Assembly: GCA_947630015.1 (NCBI GenBank)
Contig: CANRFY010000021.1
Span: 1-33,953 of the forward strand
Direction of reading: 5' to 3'
DNA: 33,953 nt
From: an uncultured Clostridia bacterium
GTDB taxonomy: Bacteria; Bacillota; Clostridia; Oscillospirales; CAG-272
A model generated the notes under the pieces. The model saw nothing but the letters and a program-made list of their open reading frames with translations, did no database searches and was not told the origin of the DNA. The position numbers and the translations under genes are program-made. Within the stretch, counting starts at the first letter, position 1. Each line of letters starts with the position of its first letter. Shown here one piece after another: positions 25,040 to 33,953 of the stretch.

Positions 25040-26772
25040 ACAGGCAGCGGACATGGAGCCGCATATTCGGCGCGCTGCGCCCGTATATGGCGCTGACGAT
25101 CATATCTGTCGTGCTGACTGCCGGCTCGGTGATCTTTACGCTCTATATCCCGATCCTGATCGGAAATGTGATCGATCTTATCGTCGGGCAGGGGAACGTC
25201 GATTTCGACCGCATAATGCCGATCCTGTACAGGATATTGATCCTCGCCGCCGCGACGGGAGCGATGCAGTGGATATCGGGGACGATAAACAACCGCGTCG
25301 CATACAGCGTCGTCAAGGACGTAAGATCGGAGGCGTTTCGCCATATCCAGACCTTGCCGCTGTCGTATCTCGACTCGCATCAGTCGGGCGAGATCGTGTC
25401 GCGCATCGTGACTGACGCCGACAGATTCTCGGACGGACTTCTGCTCGGCTTCACCCAGATTTTCTCGGGCGTGCTGACGATAATCGGCACGTTCGCGTTC
25501 ATGCTCAGGATAAACGTCTGGATCACGCTCGCCGTCGCGGTGCTGACGCCGATGTCGATATTCGCGGCGAAATTCATCGCCCAGCATACGTATTCGATGT
25601 TCAAGCTCCAATCAGAGGCGAGAGGCGAGATGACGGCGTATGTGGACGAGATGACGGCGGGCTGCAAGACAGTCAAGGCGTTCGGCCGCGAGGCGCGCGT
25701 GATGGAGGATTTCGACGAGATAAACGACAAGCTGTCGAAATATTCGCTCCGCGCCATATTCTATTCGTCGCTGACGAATCCGTCGACGCGTTTCATCAAC
25801 GCCGTCGTATACGCGGCGGTGACGCTCTTCGGCGCGATAATATCGATCGGCGGCGGGATCACGGTCGGAATGCTGACGAGCTTTCTTTCATATGCGAATC
25901 AGTTCGCAAAGCCGTTCAACGAGATATCGGGAGTCGTGACGGAGTTTCAGGGCGCGCTCGCGTCCGCGGCGCGGCTGTTCGCAATATCCGACGAGGAGCC
26001 GCAGACGCCGGACGGCGAAATATCGCTCGGGACCGTCGACGGAAACGTGAAATTTGATTCCGTGTCGTTCTCGTATGCGCCGACGCGGCCGCTCATCAAA
26101 AACGTCAGCATCGACGTCGCCGCCGGCCGCCATATCGCCATAGTGGGGCCGACGGGATGCGGCAAAACGACGCTGATCAATCTGCTCATGCGCTTCTACG
26201 ACGTGACGGGCGGCGTGATATCGGTCGACGGATACGATATACGCGGCGTTACGCGCGCAAGCCTGCGCGCGAATTACGGAATGGTGCTTCAGGATACATG
26301 GCTCAGAGCCGGAACCGTGCGCGAAAACATAAAGCTCGGACGGCCGGACGCTTCGGACGAGGAAATGATCGCGGCCGCAAAGGCCGTCCATGCCGACGGA
26401 TTCATCCGTCAGATGCCGCACGGCTACGACACCGTTTTGGGAGAGGGCGGCGACGGACTGTCGCAGGGACAGCGCCAGCTTTTATCGATATCGCGCGTGA
26501 TGCTGTCGCTGCCGCCGATCCTCATCCTCGACGAGGCGACCTCGTCGATAGATACGCGCACCGAACACAGAATATCGCGCGCATTCACAAAGATGATGCA
26601 GGGGCGCACGACGTTCATCGTGGCGCACAGACTTTCGACGATACGACAGTCGGATCTGATACTCGTGATGAAGGACGGCGATATCGTGGAGCAGGGAACT
26701 CACGACGAATTGCTCGCGAAGGGCGGATTTTACGCGCATCTGTGGGGCAGTCAGTTCGACGGCGCGGAATAA
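25036..26772 (+). CDS. ABC exporter half-transporter, catalytic-site partner
   Basis: The 578-residue partner of the preceding gene has six membrane helices (about 15-305) and an ATPase domain. Walker A is GPTGCGKTT. The signature is non-canonical LSQGQRQ (Leu475 onward), Walker B is ILILDEATSSID with intact Glu500, and the switch His is in FIVAHRLST. Together the pair has one complete site (this Walker B with LSGGQ from the partner) and one degenerate site (Asp497 with LSQGQ). This is the pattern of TM287/288-type exporters. The ATG at 25036 overlaps the previous stop and has GGGGGGC upstream. It is the last gene of the plus-strand run. Confidence 0.94.
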   Translation: MNRQRTWSRIFGALRPYMALTIISVVLTAGSVIFTLYIPILIGNVIDLIVGQGNVDFDRIMPILYRILILAAATGAMQWISGTINNRVAYSVVKDVRSEAFRHIQTLPLSYLDSHQSGEIVSRIVTDADRFSDGLLLGFTQIFSGVLTIIGTFAFMLRINVWITLAVAVLTPMSIFAAKFIAQHTYSMFKLQSEARGEMTAYVDEMTAGCKTVKAFGREARVMEDFDEINDKLSKYSLRAIFYSSLTNPSTRFINAVVYAAVTLFGAIISIGGGITVGMLTSFLSYANQFAKPFNEISGVVTEFQGALASAARLFAISDEEPQTPDGEISLGTVDGNVKFDSVSFSYAPTRPLIKNVSIDVAAGRHIAIVGPTGCGKTTLINLLMRFYDVTGGVISVDGYDIRGVTRASLRANYGMVLQDTWLRAGTVRENIKLGRPDASDEEMIAAAKAVHADGFIRQMPHGYDTVLGEGGDGLSQGQRQLLSISRVMLSLPPILILDEATSSIDTRTEHRISRAFTKMMQGRTTFIVAHRLSTIRQSDLILVMKDGDIVEQGTHDELLAKGGFYAHLWGSQFDGAE

Positions 26773-26774
26773 AA

Positions 26775-26808
26775 AATCGGGAAGCCGACGGCTTCCCGAT
26801 TTTGTTTT
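26775..26808 (+). terminator. Terminator after the ABC exporter pair
   Basis: A perfect 12-bp stem, AATCGGGAAGCC / GGCTTCCCGATT, with a GAC loop is followed by TTGTTTTT. It begins 3 bases after the stop codon and ends the long plus-strand run that starts at ruvC. Confidence 0.93.
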
Positions 26809-26885
26809 TCCTGATCAGCGGCGCGTCCGCGGATCGTGGCGACAGTGCTAATGCGAAAACGTCTGCGCTCGCGCGCAAATGCGAT

Positions 26886-27227
26886 TCAATCAGGCGCTTT
26901 TTCCGATCGCTTTTTTACCGCAGAGACGATTGCGTATACGACCCATGCGAGCGCGACGCCTGCCGCCGCCTCGGCGTCGCATATGAGCCCACCGAGCGGC
27001 AGCAGCGCATCCACCCCGTCGATGAAGATGAACGCGATCCCGCACGCGGCGGCGTCGAGCAGTACGAATATCACCGGCAGAAGCCGCACCAATATGTGTT
27101 TCCTGTACGCGAATATGAGACCCGCGATGCAAAATAATGCGGGGATGAAAATCAGATCATATGAAAGCAGGCCGGAATTTAACTCGCCTCCGAATGTGAC
27201 GCCGTAATAAATGAAGAATGCAAGCAT
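26886..27227 (-). CDS. Small predicted membrane protein of unknown function
   Basis: The 113-residue protein has three to four hydrophobic segments (roughly 1-10, 24-41, 46-69 and 85-103), short loops and a charged tail (VKKRSEKAPD). GGAGG lies 7 bases before the ATG on the minus strand, which supports the start. I do not recognise a family. It has no close neighbour on its strand and faces the terminator of the ABC exporter operon. I found no clear promoter. Confidence 0.62.
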   Translation of the reverse strand: MLAFFIYYGVTFGGELNSGLLSYDLIFIPALFCIAGLIFAYRKHILVRLLPVIFVLLDAAACGIAFIFIDGVDALLPLGGLICDAEAAAGVALAWVVYAIVSAVKKRSEKAPD

Positions 27228-27301
27228 AAAAACGCCTCCGTTTGCCTTTCTGTTAAGTTAATACCCGATTTTCGCAAAAGGTTACGGTGCCGCACAAACT
27301 A

Positions 27302-27330
27302 TTTTTTTAAAAGTTCTTGAAAAAGAGGGT
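27302..27330 (-). repeat. Partial intergenic repeat copy (copy E)
   Basis: AAAAGTTCTTGAAAAAGAGG matches the inverted form of the TTCAAGAACTTTT module found in copies A to D. It lies 110 bases from copy D in the same orientation. The rest of the gap 27228-27425 shows no open frame or structure I can name. Confidence 0.5.
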
Positions 27331-27424
27331 GCGCTGAAAATAAAATTTCATTTCCAGAATGTTTCTCATTATTCATCATTTTATGGACGTAAGATCAATG
27401 CATAACGATAACAAACGGGAAACC

Positions 27425-27560
27425 TTTTGTAATAAAAGTTCTTGAAAGAAAGAGGGTTTGGGGGGAATAGGAAGAAGGGGCATACGCCCCTTCTTCTGCT
27501 TTTTCGCTTTGCGAAAAAGCCAACTTCATTTTAAGAAGTTTTCTTCCCCCCGAATTAAAT
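27425..27560 (-). repeat. Inverted intergenic repeat copy D with hairpin cluster
   Basis: TGTAATAAAAGTTCTTGAAA (from 27428) is the reverse complement of the TCAAGAACTTTTATTACA module of copies A and C. Next to it lie hairpins AGAAGGGGC-ATAC-GCCCCTTCT (about 27473-27494) and GCTTTTTCGC-TTT-GCGAAAAAGC (about 27499-27521). These sit just past the groEL stop on the minus strand and may serve as its transcription end, though no clean U-run is seen. Confidence 0.6.
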
Positions 27561-27572
27561 ATCAATTATTTA

Positions 27573-29219
<1,647 letters not shown>

Positions 29220-29243
29220 TTAATTTAATGATAGAATGTCGGC

Positions 29244-29528
29244 TCAGTCGAGCTTTGCGAGAATGTCGCCCTGACGGACGATGTTGTATTCGACGCCGTC
29301 GATCTTGATCTCGGTGCCGGCGTACTTGCTTATGATGACGTGATCGCCGACGGCGCTCACCATAGTCGTCGTTTTGCCGTCTACCTCGCCGCCGGGACCG
29401 ACTGCGATCACCTCAAACACCTGCGGCTTTTCCTTTGCGGAACCGGGCAGGATGATGCCGGCAGCCGTCGTTTCCTCGACCTCGGTCGCTTTGACTACGA
29501 CCTTGTCAAAAAGCGGAACAATTTTCAT
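29244..29528 (-). CDS. groES: Co-chaperonin GroES (Hsp10)
   Basis: The 94-residue co-chaperonin caps the GroEL ring. The mobile loop lies at about residues 17-32 (EETTAAGIILPGSAKEKP). The beta-barrel body and the end YNIVRQGDILAKLD are typical. It is the first gene of the groESL operon, with GAGGAGG upstream of the ATG and a CIRCE operator about 54 bases before the start. Confidence 0.98.
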   Translation of the reverse strand: MKIVPLFDKVVVKATEVEETTAAGIILPGSAKEKPQVFEVIAVGPGGEVDGKTTTMVSAVGDHVIISKYAGTEIKIDGVEYNIVRQGDILAKLD

Positions 29529-29581
29529 CTCTTTGTTTCCTCCTCTTCTCTATGTAATATTTTATGAGCTGATTTGTAAGA

Positions 29582-29608
29582 TTAGCACTCACGGTGCGGG
29601 AGTGCTAA
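29582..29608 (-). promoter_or_regulatory. CIRCE operator (HrcA binding site)
   Basis: TTAGCACTC and GAGTGCTAA are separated by exactly 9 bases, a perfect match to the CIRCE consensus inverted repeat. It lies between the groES promoter and start codon. HrcA, encoded elsewhere, represses here and releases on heat stress. Confidence 0.98.
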
Positions 29609-29622
29609 ATCCTTACGCTATT

Positions 29623-29651
29623 ATTTTATATAAGTATGCGTAAAAAATCAA
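29623..29651 (-). promoter_or_regulatory. Sigma-A promoter of groESL
   Basis: On the minus strand: TTGATT (29646-29651), a 17-base spacer, then TAAAAT (29623-29628). The CIRCE element begins 15 bases downstream of the -10, the usual arrangement for HrcA control. Confidence 0.75.
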
Positions 29652-29780
29652 GACCTTTATTGCCGTAAATATCCACATAAAATCATGTCAAAACCGTTAT
29701 AATTTGTATATTGCATGATGCGGATACGCGCCCGACTGCTAAAAATCGCGCATTTCGGCGTCATCAGCGCGGACGCGCAT

Positions 29781-29811
29781 TTGTCATATTCGCGGGCCGC
29801 GCGCGTATAAA
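29781..29811 (+). promoter_or_regulatory. Possible promoter of the amino acid symporter gene
   Basis: TTGTCA (29781-29786) and TATAAA (29806-29811) are separated by 19 bases, longer than ideal. They lie about 50 bases before the likely start. The rest of 29652-29780 shows no other convincing site. Confidence 0.35.
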
Positions 29812-29863
29812 TAGACCGTAGTGCGCGCGCCGGCGGACGGCGCGTTTTTGCGGGGTGATCATT

Positions 29864-31258
29864 ATGTTCGACGCGGCGGCGTCGTTTTTTGGCGCGGCGA
29901 TGCCGCCGCTGCTCATTTTATCCGGCGTTTTATTTGCGGTGCGGCTGCGAGGATTTTACATATTCCATCCGATCAAGACGCTTTCTTTGATGACGCGCAG
30001 GCGCGGCGACGGGATGCCGCCCGTCAAAGCGGCGTCGATGGCGCTGGCGGGAACGCTCGGCGTCGGAAATATAACGGGCGTCATTTCGGCGATATATATG
30101 GGAGGGCCGGGCGCGATATTCTGGATGTGGGCGTCCGCGTTCGCGGCGATGTCGGTAAAATACGCCGAGGTGGCGCTTGCGGTCCGTTACAGACGGCGCG
30201 GGAAAAACGGCTTTTACGGCGGCGCTCCGTACTATATCTCGGGCGGGATCGGGACTAAAGGCGCGCACGCGCTCGGATGCGTGTTCGCCGTTTTGTGCAT
30301 CTGCAATTCGTTCACGGTCGGAGGGATACTTCAAGTGAACGCGGCGGCGGGAGCCGTATCGGCGTCGGCGCATATACCGCCGCACGCGGTCGGGATCATT
30401 TTGGCCGCGCTGACCGTGATGGCCGCCGCCGGCGGCGCGCGCCGGATCGCGAATCTGACCGTATATCTGATACCGGCAGTTTCCGCCGTGTATATAATAA
30501 TGTGCGCGGCCGTTATCATACTGCACGCGGCGGCGCTGCCCGCCGCCGTCGCCGCCATATTCAAATGCGCGTTTTCGGATGCCGCCGCCGTCGGCGGGAT
30601 CGGCGGCTATGCCGTATCGGAGGCCGTGAGATACGGCGTCGTCAGAGGCGTCATAACGAACGAGGCCGGAGCCGGCACGTCTCCGACCGCGCACGCGTGC
30701 GCGGATGCGGAATCGCCGGAATCGCAGGGCTGCCTCGGCATATTCGAGGTGTTCGCGGACACGATCATAATCTGCACGCTGACGGCGCTGACGGCGCTCG
30801 TCTCGGGCGTCGAACTCGGAGCCGACGCGATGGTGGACGCGAATACGATATTCGTCGGGACGTTCGGCGGCGTCGGGGGAGCCGCGCTCTCGATATGCGT
30901 TTTCGTATTCGTGCTGGCGACGCTGTTCTCCCAGCATTATTACGCGCGCTCGGCGATAATGTTTCTCGGAGGCGGGGGGAAGTGTACGGCGCTATTCACG
31001 ATCGCGTTCTGCGCCGTCATAATCGCAGGCTCCGGCATGGCTCCGCCCGCCGTCTGGACGGCGGCGGACATCACCGTCGGCGTAATGACGATCTTGAATC
31101 TGTACTGCCTTTACAGACTGCGGAAACTGATATATCCGCCGCGGGAAATAACGTCCGATGCGAAAAAATCGCAAAATTCCGCCGCGTCGCGCGTCGGCGC
31201 CGCCGATCCCGACCGGATTCGACGGCGTCGTCCGAGCGGCGGCGGTGATATGATATGA
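29864..31258 (+). CDS. Alanine/glycine:sodium symporter (AGCS family)
   Basis: The 464-residue polytopic membrane protein imports alanine or glycine with sodium. The family signature lies in GTLGVGNITGVISAIYMGGP (about residues 65-85), with WMWASAFAAMSVKYAEVALA after it. The later NEAGAGTSPTAHACA (about 265-280) is the conserved helix 6-7 block. About ten membrane segments are visible. The ATG at 29864 is preferred because CGGGGTGATC lies just upstream; a GTG at 29855 inside that site would add three residues. The C-terminus ends in an unusually basic, Ser-rich cytoplasmic tail of about 40 residues. The SleB-like gene starts 25 bases after its stop. Confidence 0.93.
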   Translation: MFDAAASFFGAAMPPLLILSGVLFAVRLRGFYIFHPIKTLSLMTRRRGDGMPPVKAASMALAGTLGVGNITGVISAIYMGGPGAIFWMWASAFAAMSVKYAEVALAVRYRRRGKNGFYGGAPYYISGGIGTKGAHALGCVFAVLCICNSFTVGGILQVNAAAGAVSASAHIPPHAVGIILAALTVMAAAGGARRIANLTVYLIPAVSAVYIIMCAAVIILHAAALPAAVAAIFKCAFSDAAAVGGIGGYAVSEAVRYGVVRGVITNEAGAGTSPTAHACADAESPESQGCLGIFEVFADTIIICTLTALTALVSGVELGADAMVDANTIFVGTFGGVGGAALSICVFVFVLATLFSQHYYARSAIMFLGGGGKCTALFTIAFCAVIIAGSGMAPPAVWTAADITVGVMTILNLYCLYRLRKLIYPPREITSDAKKSQNSAASRVGAADPDRIRRRRPSGGGDMI

Positions 31259-31283
31259 AAAGAAAATGAAAGGCGGGGAAGTT

Positions 31284-32111
31284 ATGAAAAGAAAAAGACT
31301 GTCAGGACTGATCGCGGCGCTTATTATATCGGCGTCGCTCGCGACGACGGCGCACGCCGCCGTCCTCGACGTTTATGTGCGCGGCGTCGCGCTCGATCGG
31401 AGCGGATGCGAGCTTACGGAATCCGTCACCTGCGTGCAGCTGCGCGAATTCTGCCGTCAGATGACGGACGGCGAAGCCGTCGTCGGCTGGGACGGCGGGA
31501 CGCAGACGGCGACGGTGGAGTGGCGAGGCACGACAGTTTCCGCGTCGGTGGGGGAGCGCTATATAACGGCGAACGGGCGATACTTTTACTGCGGCGTGCC
31601 GTGCCATATTAAAAACGGATCGTTCATGGTGCCGATACGCGCGATCGCGGGCGCATTCGGCGCGGACGTCGAATGGAACGGCGAAATAATGCGCGCGAGC
31701 GTCAGGGACGCGCCGCGCGTCATCGTATCGGGCGACGACTACTACGACGGATGGGAGCTGTTCTGGTTGTCGCGCATAATAAGCGCGGAGAGCAGGGGAG
31801 AGCCGCTTTTAGGCAAGATCGCGGTCGGGACGGTCGTTTATGACAGAGTCGCCTCGCCGAAATATCCGGATACCGTCTACGGCGTCATATTCGATATGAA
31901 AAACGGCGTGCAGTTCACGCCGGCGTATTCGGGATCCGTATACGAGCCGCCGACGGAAGAGAGCGTTATCGCGGCGAAGCTGTGCATGGAGGGCGCGCGC
32001 GTCTGCGACGGCGCGATGTATTTCTGCACGACGAATATAATGAAAACGTCATGGGCTGGCAGAAACAGGCCGTATATGGCGACGATAGGAAATCACGCGT
32101 TTTTCGCGTAA
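31284..32111 (+). CDS. Secreted SleB/CwlJ-type cell wall hydrolase with stalk domain
   Basis: The 275-residue protein has a signal peptide (MKRKRLSGLIAALIISASLA..., cut after Ala25 in AHA-AV), then a copper-amine-oxidase-N-like stalk domain (about 40-142, ending FMVPIRAIAGAFGADVEWNG), and a hydrolase_2/SleB domain (about 155-275). The catalytic Glu169 lies in RIISAESRGEPLLGKIAVGT, and the block AMYFCTTN is present. SleB-type enzymes are lytic transglycosylases acting on spore cortex or cell wall; a role in spore germination is possible but not shown. The ATG at 31284 is preferred because the signal peptide starts there. An in-frame ATG at 31266 would place six residues before it. Confidence 0.92.
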   Translation: MKRKRLSGLIAALIISASLATTAHAAVLDVYVRGVALDRSGCELTESVTCVQLREFCRQMTDGEAVVGWDGGTQTATVEWRGTTVSASVGERYITANGRYFYCGVPCHIKNGSFMVPIRAIAGAFGADVEWNGEIMRASVRDAPRVIVSGDDYYDGWELFWLSRIISAESRGEPLLGKIAVGTVVYDRVASPKYPDTVYGVIFDMKNGVQFTPAYSGSVYEPPTEESVIAAKLCMEGARVCDGAMYFCTTNIMKTSWAGRNRPYMATIGNHAFFA

Positions 32112-32113
32112 TG

Positions 32114-32145
32114 AAAAAGGGAGCCGCTGCAGGAGGCTCCCTTTT
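32114..32145 (+). terminator. Terminator after the SleB-like gene
   Basis: GGGAGCC pairs with GGCTCCC around a 9-base loop, flanked by A5 and T4, starting 3 bases after the stop codon. It can also act on the minus strand, where it lies 62 bases past the stop of the micro-protein gene. Confidence 0.85.
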
Positions 32146-32206
32146 CATGTATCATTATTTCCCAAGACCCGCGAGCGGCGGGAGAAGGTCGGCGTTGGCG
32201 AAACGA

Positions 32207-32320
32207 TCAGACCGAGAATATCGAAAACGAGCAGATCGGCACCGCAATCGCGACCGCGATCGCAGCCGCAGCGAGCAGGATCACGCCAAGCAGTATTATG
32301 ATCGGCAGCTTGATCTTCAT
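32207..32320 (-). CDS. 37-residue single-helix membrane peptide
   Basis: The gene is short and its start is supported by GAGGTG 5 bases before the ATG. The peptide begins MKIKLPIIILLGVILLAAAA, continues with alternating Ile, Ala and Val, and ends CSFSIFSV. It is thus a basic head followed by one long hydrophobic helix of about 25 residues and a short polar tail. A candidate promoter and palindrome lie upstream (32361-32398). It is on the same strand as lexA, 126 bases downstream of it. I recognise no family. By size and build it resembles small membrane regulators or type I toxins, but that is analogy only. Confidence 0.62.
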   Translation of the reverse strand: MKIKLPIIILLGVILLAAAAIAVAIAVPICSFSIFSV

Positions 32321-32360
32321 GTTTCACCTCGCGCGCGGCGCTCCCCGTTTTTATTCCTCT

Positions 32361-32390
32361 ATTATATAAGACGTATTTGAGGGGTGAAAA
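32361..32390 (-). promoter_or_regulatory. Candidate promoter of the membrane peptide gene
   Basis: On the minus strand: TTTTCA (32385-32390), 18 bases, then a perfect TATAAT (32361-32366), about 40 bases before the ATG. The -35 lies inside a palindrome. Confidence 0.5.
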
Positions 32391-32398
32391 GTTTCACC
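32383..32398. promoter_or_regulatory. Operator-like palindrome over the -35 region
   Basis: GGTGAAA-AG-TTTCACC is a perfect 7+7 palindrome overlapping the -35 of the peptide gene. The half-site GTTTCACC recurs at 32321-32328, over that gene's ribosome site. It does not match the GAAC-N4-GTTC LexA box, so a different repressor is implied if it is functional. Confidence 0.45.
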
Positions 32399-32403
32399 GA
32401 AAT

Positions 32404-32427
32404 CGAAAATTTTTGAAAAAATTTTCG
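32404..32427. other. AT-rich hairpin downstream of lexA
   Basis: CGAAAATTTT-TGAA-AAAATTTTCG forms a perfect 10-bp stem 20 bases past the lexA stop. It may help end the lexA transcript, but no U-run follows on the minus strand. Confidence 0.45.
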
Positions 32428-32446
32428 CGCCGCCCGTTTTTCCTCG

Positions 32447-33058
32447 TCAATAATAGCGTACGGAGGCGATAACGCGGCCGAGTACGGCGACTTCGTCGAC
32501 GATGATAGGCTGCATCGTGCTGTTCTCGGGCTGGAGCCGGAAATGGCCGTCCTCGCGGAAGAAGCGCTTGACGGTGGCGGAGTCGTCGACCATGGCGACG
32601 ACGATATCGCCGTTGTCGGCCTGCGGCGTGCGGCGGACGATGATGATGTCGCCGTCGAGGATGCCGGCCTCTATCATGCTTTCGCCCTCGACGCGGAGCG
32701 CGAACAGTTCATCCTTCGAGTATTTGCCGCGCGTAGAGACGCGGATGGTGTCGTTTTCGTCGTATACCTCGGCGGCGAGGATCGGCTGACCTGCGGCGAT
32801 CTTGCCTATGACGGGCAGGCAGACGGAGTCGTCGACGGAATCGTCGACGGTGCGGAGCGTGCGGCTCTTGCCGTCCTCCTTGCTTATGTAGCCCTTGTCG
32901 GCGAGACGTCCGAGATATGTGTGTACTGTCGAGGTGCTTTTGAAGCCGAGCGTCGTGCGGATGTCGCGCACGCTCGGCGAAAAGCCGTTTTTGCGTATCG
33001 AGTCGACGATATAATCGTATACGGCGCGTTCTTTTTCGTTTAATGGTTCACGTATCAT
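32447..33058 (-). CDS. lexA: LexA repressor, SOS regulator
   Basis: The 203-residue repressor binds SOS boxes and cleaves itself when activated RecA is present. The winged helix-turn-helix DNA-binding domain lies at residues 1-70 (SPSVRDIRTTLGFKSTSTVH). The cleavage site is Ala89-Gly90 in GKIAAGQPI. The protease dyad is Ser127 (VEGESMIEAGI) and Lys164 (ATVKRFF). All functional residues are intact. The linker holds a small VDDSVDDSV duplication at about 71-79. Its promoter carries a LexA-box-like sequence, so it is probably autoregulated. Confidence 0.98.
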   Translation of the reverse strand: MIREPLNEKERAVYDYIVDSIRKNGFSPSVRDIRTTLGFKSTSTVHTYLGRLADKGYISKEDGKSRTLRTVDDSVDDSVCLPVIGKIAAGQPILAAEVYDENDTIRVSTRGKYSKDELFALRVEGESMIEAGILDGDIIIVRRTPQADNGDIVVAMVDDSATVKRFFREDGHFRLQPENSTMQPIIVDEVAVLGRVIASVRYY

Positions 33059-33093
33059 GGCATGAAGTCCGTTTCGTTTTTTATTTATACTCT

Positions 33094-33122
33094 ATTGTAC
33101 CACACTTTTTCGCAAATTGCAA
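33094..33122 (-). promoter_or_regulatory. lexA promoter
   Basis: On the minus strand: TTGCAA (33117-33122), 17 bases, then TACAAT (33094-33099) with an extended -10 TG. The LexA box overlaps the -35. Confidence 0.65.
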
Positions 33123-33133
33123 ACATCTGTTCT
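33120..33133. promoter_or_regulatory. LexA (SOS) box
   Basis: CAAACATCTGTTCT compared with the Gram-positive consensus CGAAC-N4-GTTCG: the right half GTTC is perfect and the left half reads AAAC. It lies at the -35 of lexA, as expected for autorepression. Confidence 0.65.
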
Positions 33134-33249
33134 AAAATTTTGCAAAAAAATTTTGCGCCGATTCTGTTCAATATACGCTTCATTTATTTCGCCGTTTCGT
33201 TAATATTCGCGACATCGACGCCGAAATGAAAAATAATAGCAAATCGGTC

Positions 33250-33278
33250 TTGAAATCGCGCGCGGGATAGTATATAAT
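33250..33278 (+). promoter_or_regulatory. Promoter of the PEP carboxykinase gene
   Basis: TTGAAA (33250-33255), 17 bases, then a perfect TATAAT (33273-33278). The leader to the ATG is about 65 bases with no clear hairpin. Confidence 0.75.
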
Positions 33279-33351
33279 TGTATCGGTGGAATATGGCGTC
33301 GAGTTGGACGCCGCGATTTGCAATCTATATAGATGTAAAGGAGATAGAAAA

Positions 33352-33953
33352 ATGACACAGAACAAGTATGTTCTCGATTGGATCAATGAAATGGCCGCTA
33401 TGTGCCGCCCCGAAAAGATCGTCTGGATAGACGGCTCCGAGGAACAGGCCGAGGCGCTCCGCGCCGAGGCGTGCAGCACGGGCGAGCTTATCAAGCTCAA
33501 CGAGGAACTGCTTCCGAACTGCTACCTGCACCGCACCGCCGTCAACGACGTCGCGCGCGTCGAGGGCCGCACGTTCATCTGCACGCCGACGCAGGAAGAA
33601 GCCGGCAATATCAACAACTGGGTAGACCCGAACGAAATGTACGCGACGCTGAAGAAGCTCTACACCGGCGCGATGAAGGGCAAGACGATGTACGTTATCC
33701 CGTATTCGATGGGCGTCGTCGGCTCCGACTTCGCTAAGATCGGCATCGAGCTTACGGATTCCATCTACGTCGTACTCAATATGCTCATCATGACCCGCGT
33801 AGGTCAGAACGTGATGGATTCCCTCGGCGATTCCCCCGACTACATCAAGGGTCTGCACGCCGTCGCAGACTGCGATCCCGAGAACAGATATATCACCCAC
33901 TTCCCGCAGGACAACACGATCATGTCCGTCAACTCCGCTTACGGCGGAAACGT
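33352..33953 (+). CDS. pckG: Phosphoenolpyruvate carboxykinase (GTP), N-terminal part
   Basis: The first 200 codons are present; the gene runs off the window end with no stop. The protein begins MTQNKYVLDWINEMAAMCRP. It matches the GTP-type enzyme with WIDGSEEQ, LNEELLPNCYLHRTAVNDVA (substrate-side residues), RTFICTPTQEEAGNINNWVD, and GAMKGKTMYVIPYSMGVVGS. The enzyme interconverts oxaloacetate and phosphoenolpyruvate with GTP/GDP in the cytoplasm. The GTP-binding and kinase loops lie beyond the window. AAAGGAGAT sits about 7 bases before the ATG. Confidence 0.96.
   Translation, partial: MTQNKYVLDWINEMAAMCRPEKIVWIDGSEEQAEALRAEACSTGELIKLNEELLPNCYLHRTAVNDVARVEGRTFICTPTQEEAGNINNWVDPNEMYATLKKLYTGAMKGKTMYVIPYSMGVVGSDFAKIGIELTDSIYVVLNMLIMTRVGQNVMDSLGDSPDYIKGLHAVADCDPENRYITHFPQDNTIMSVNSAYGGN

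Noticed and set aside
29698..29703. TATAAT as a promoter for the amino acid symporter.
   Set aside because: No -35-like hexamer lies at 15-19 bases upstream and the leader would be over 150 bases. The weaker site at 29781-29811 is nearer.

Overview
The window is a dense, GC-rich bacterial chromosome segment. It most likely comes from a member of the Bacillota, class Clostridia. The grounds are strong Shine-Dalgarno sites (AAGGAGG type) with GTG and TTG starts, a type III glutamine synthetase, a perfect CIRCE element before groESL, the ecfA1/ecfA2/ecfT/truA cluster, a DUF5711-CvpA pair, a LexA with a Gram-positive-type box, and SleB- and SpoIID-type cell wall proteins. Species-level assignment is not possible from the sequence alone. 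I see no rRNA, tRNA, CRISPR array, transposase or phage genes.

Layout. (1) Positions 1-400 hold two copies of an interspersed, hairpin-rich repeat and a terminator. (2) An ANTAR-domain regulator (403-975, minus) diverges from an ECF sigma factor (1168-1731). The sigma gene overlaps a large single-pass membrane protein with anti-sigma topology (1728-4451) and is followed by a secreted SpoIID/LytB-like protein (4454-5893). The end of this block is visibly AT-richer than its surroundings. (3) Glutamine synthetase III (6074-8167) has an intrinsic-terminator-like hairpin in its leader. (4) Positions 8168-8630 hold three bidirectional terminators and a third repeat copy. (5) A long plus-strand run follows: ruvC, an rRNA-type methyltransferase, ecfA1, a small membrane protein, a MutS-like ATPase, ecfA2, ecfT, truA, DUF5711, cvpA, a ClpE-like unfoldase, a P-type ATPase relative that has lost its catalytic residues, an Mrp/NBP35 Fe-S carrier, and a heterodimeric ABC exporter, ending at a terminator near 26800. 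(6) A small membrane protein (minus), another repeat-rich gap, and groES-groEL (minus) under CIRCE control. (7) An alanine/glycine:sodium symporter and a secreted SleB-type hydrolase (plus). (8) A 37-residue membrane peptide and lexA (minus). (9) The first 200 codons of GTP-dependent PEP carboxykinase, cut by the window end.

How the genes fit together. EcfA1, EcfA2 and EcfT form the energizing module of a group II ECF vitamin transporter; no S component is in the window. The two ABC half-transporters have complementary degenerate motifs, as in asymmetric heterodimeric exporters. The ECF sigma, its membrane partner and the SpoIID-like protein look like a cell-envelope response unit. The ANTAR protein and the leader hairpin of glutamine synthetase suggest nitrogen-responsive antitermination.

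The most unusual item is the 892-residue protein at 19780-22458. It keeps the P2-type ATPase architecture but has changed essentially every catalytic motif while remaining open across its full length. It is therefore a conserved-looking pseudo-ATPase, coupled to an AAA+ unfoldase and an Fe-S carrier. Other notable items are a MutS-like ATPase interrupting the ecf operon, a modular intergenic repeat family, and an operator-like palindrome before an unannotated micro-membrane protein beside lexA.
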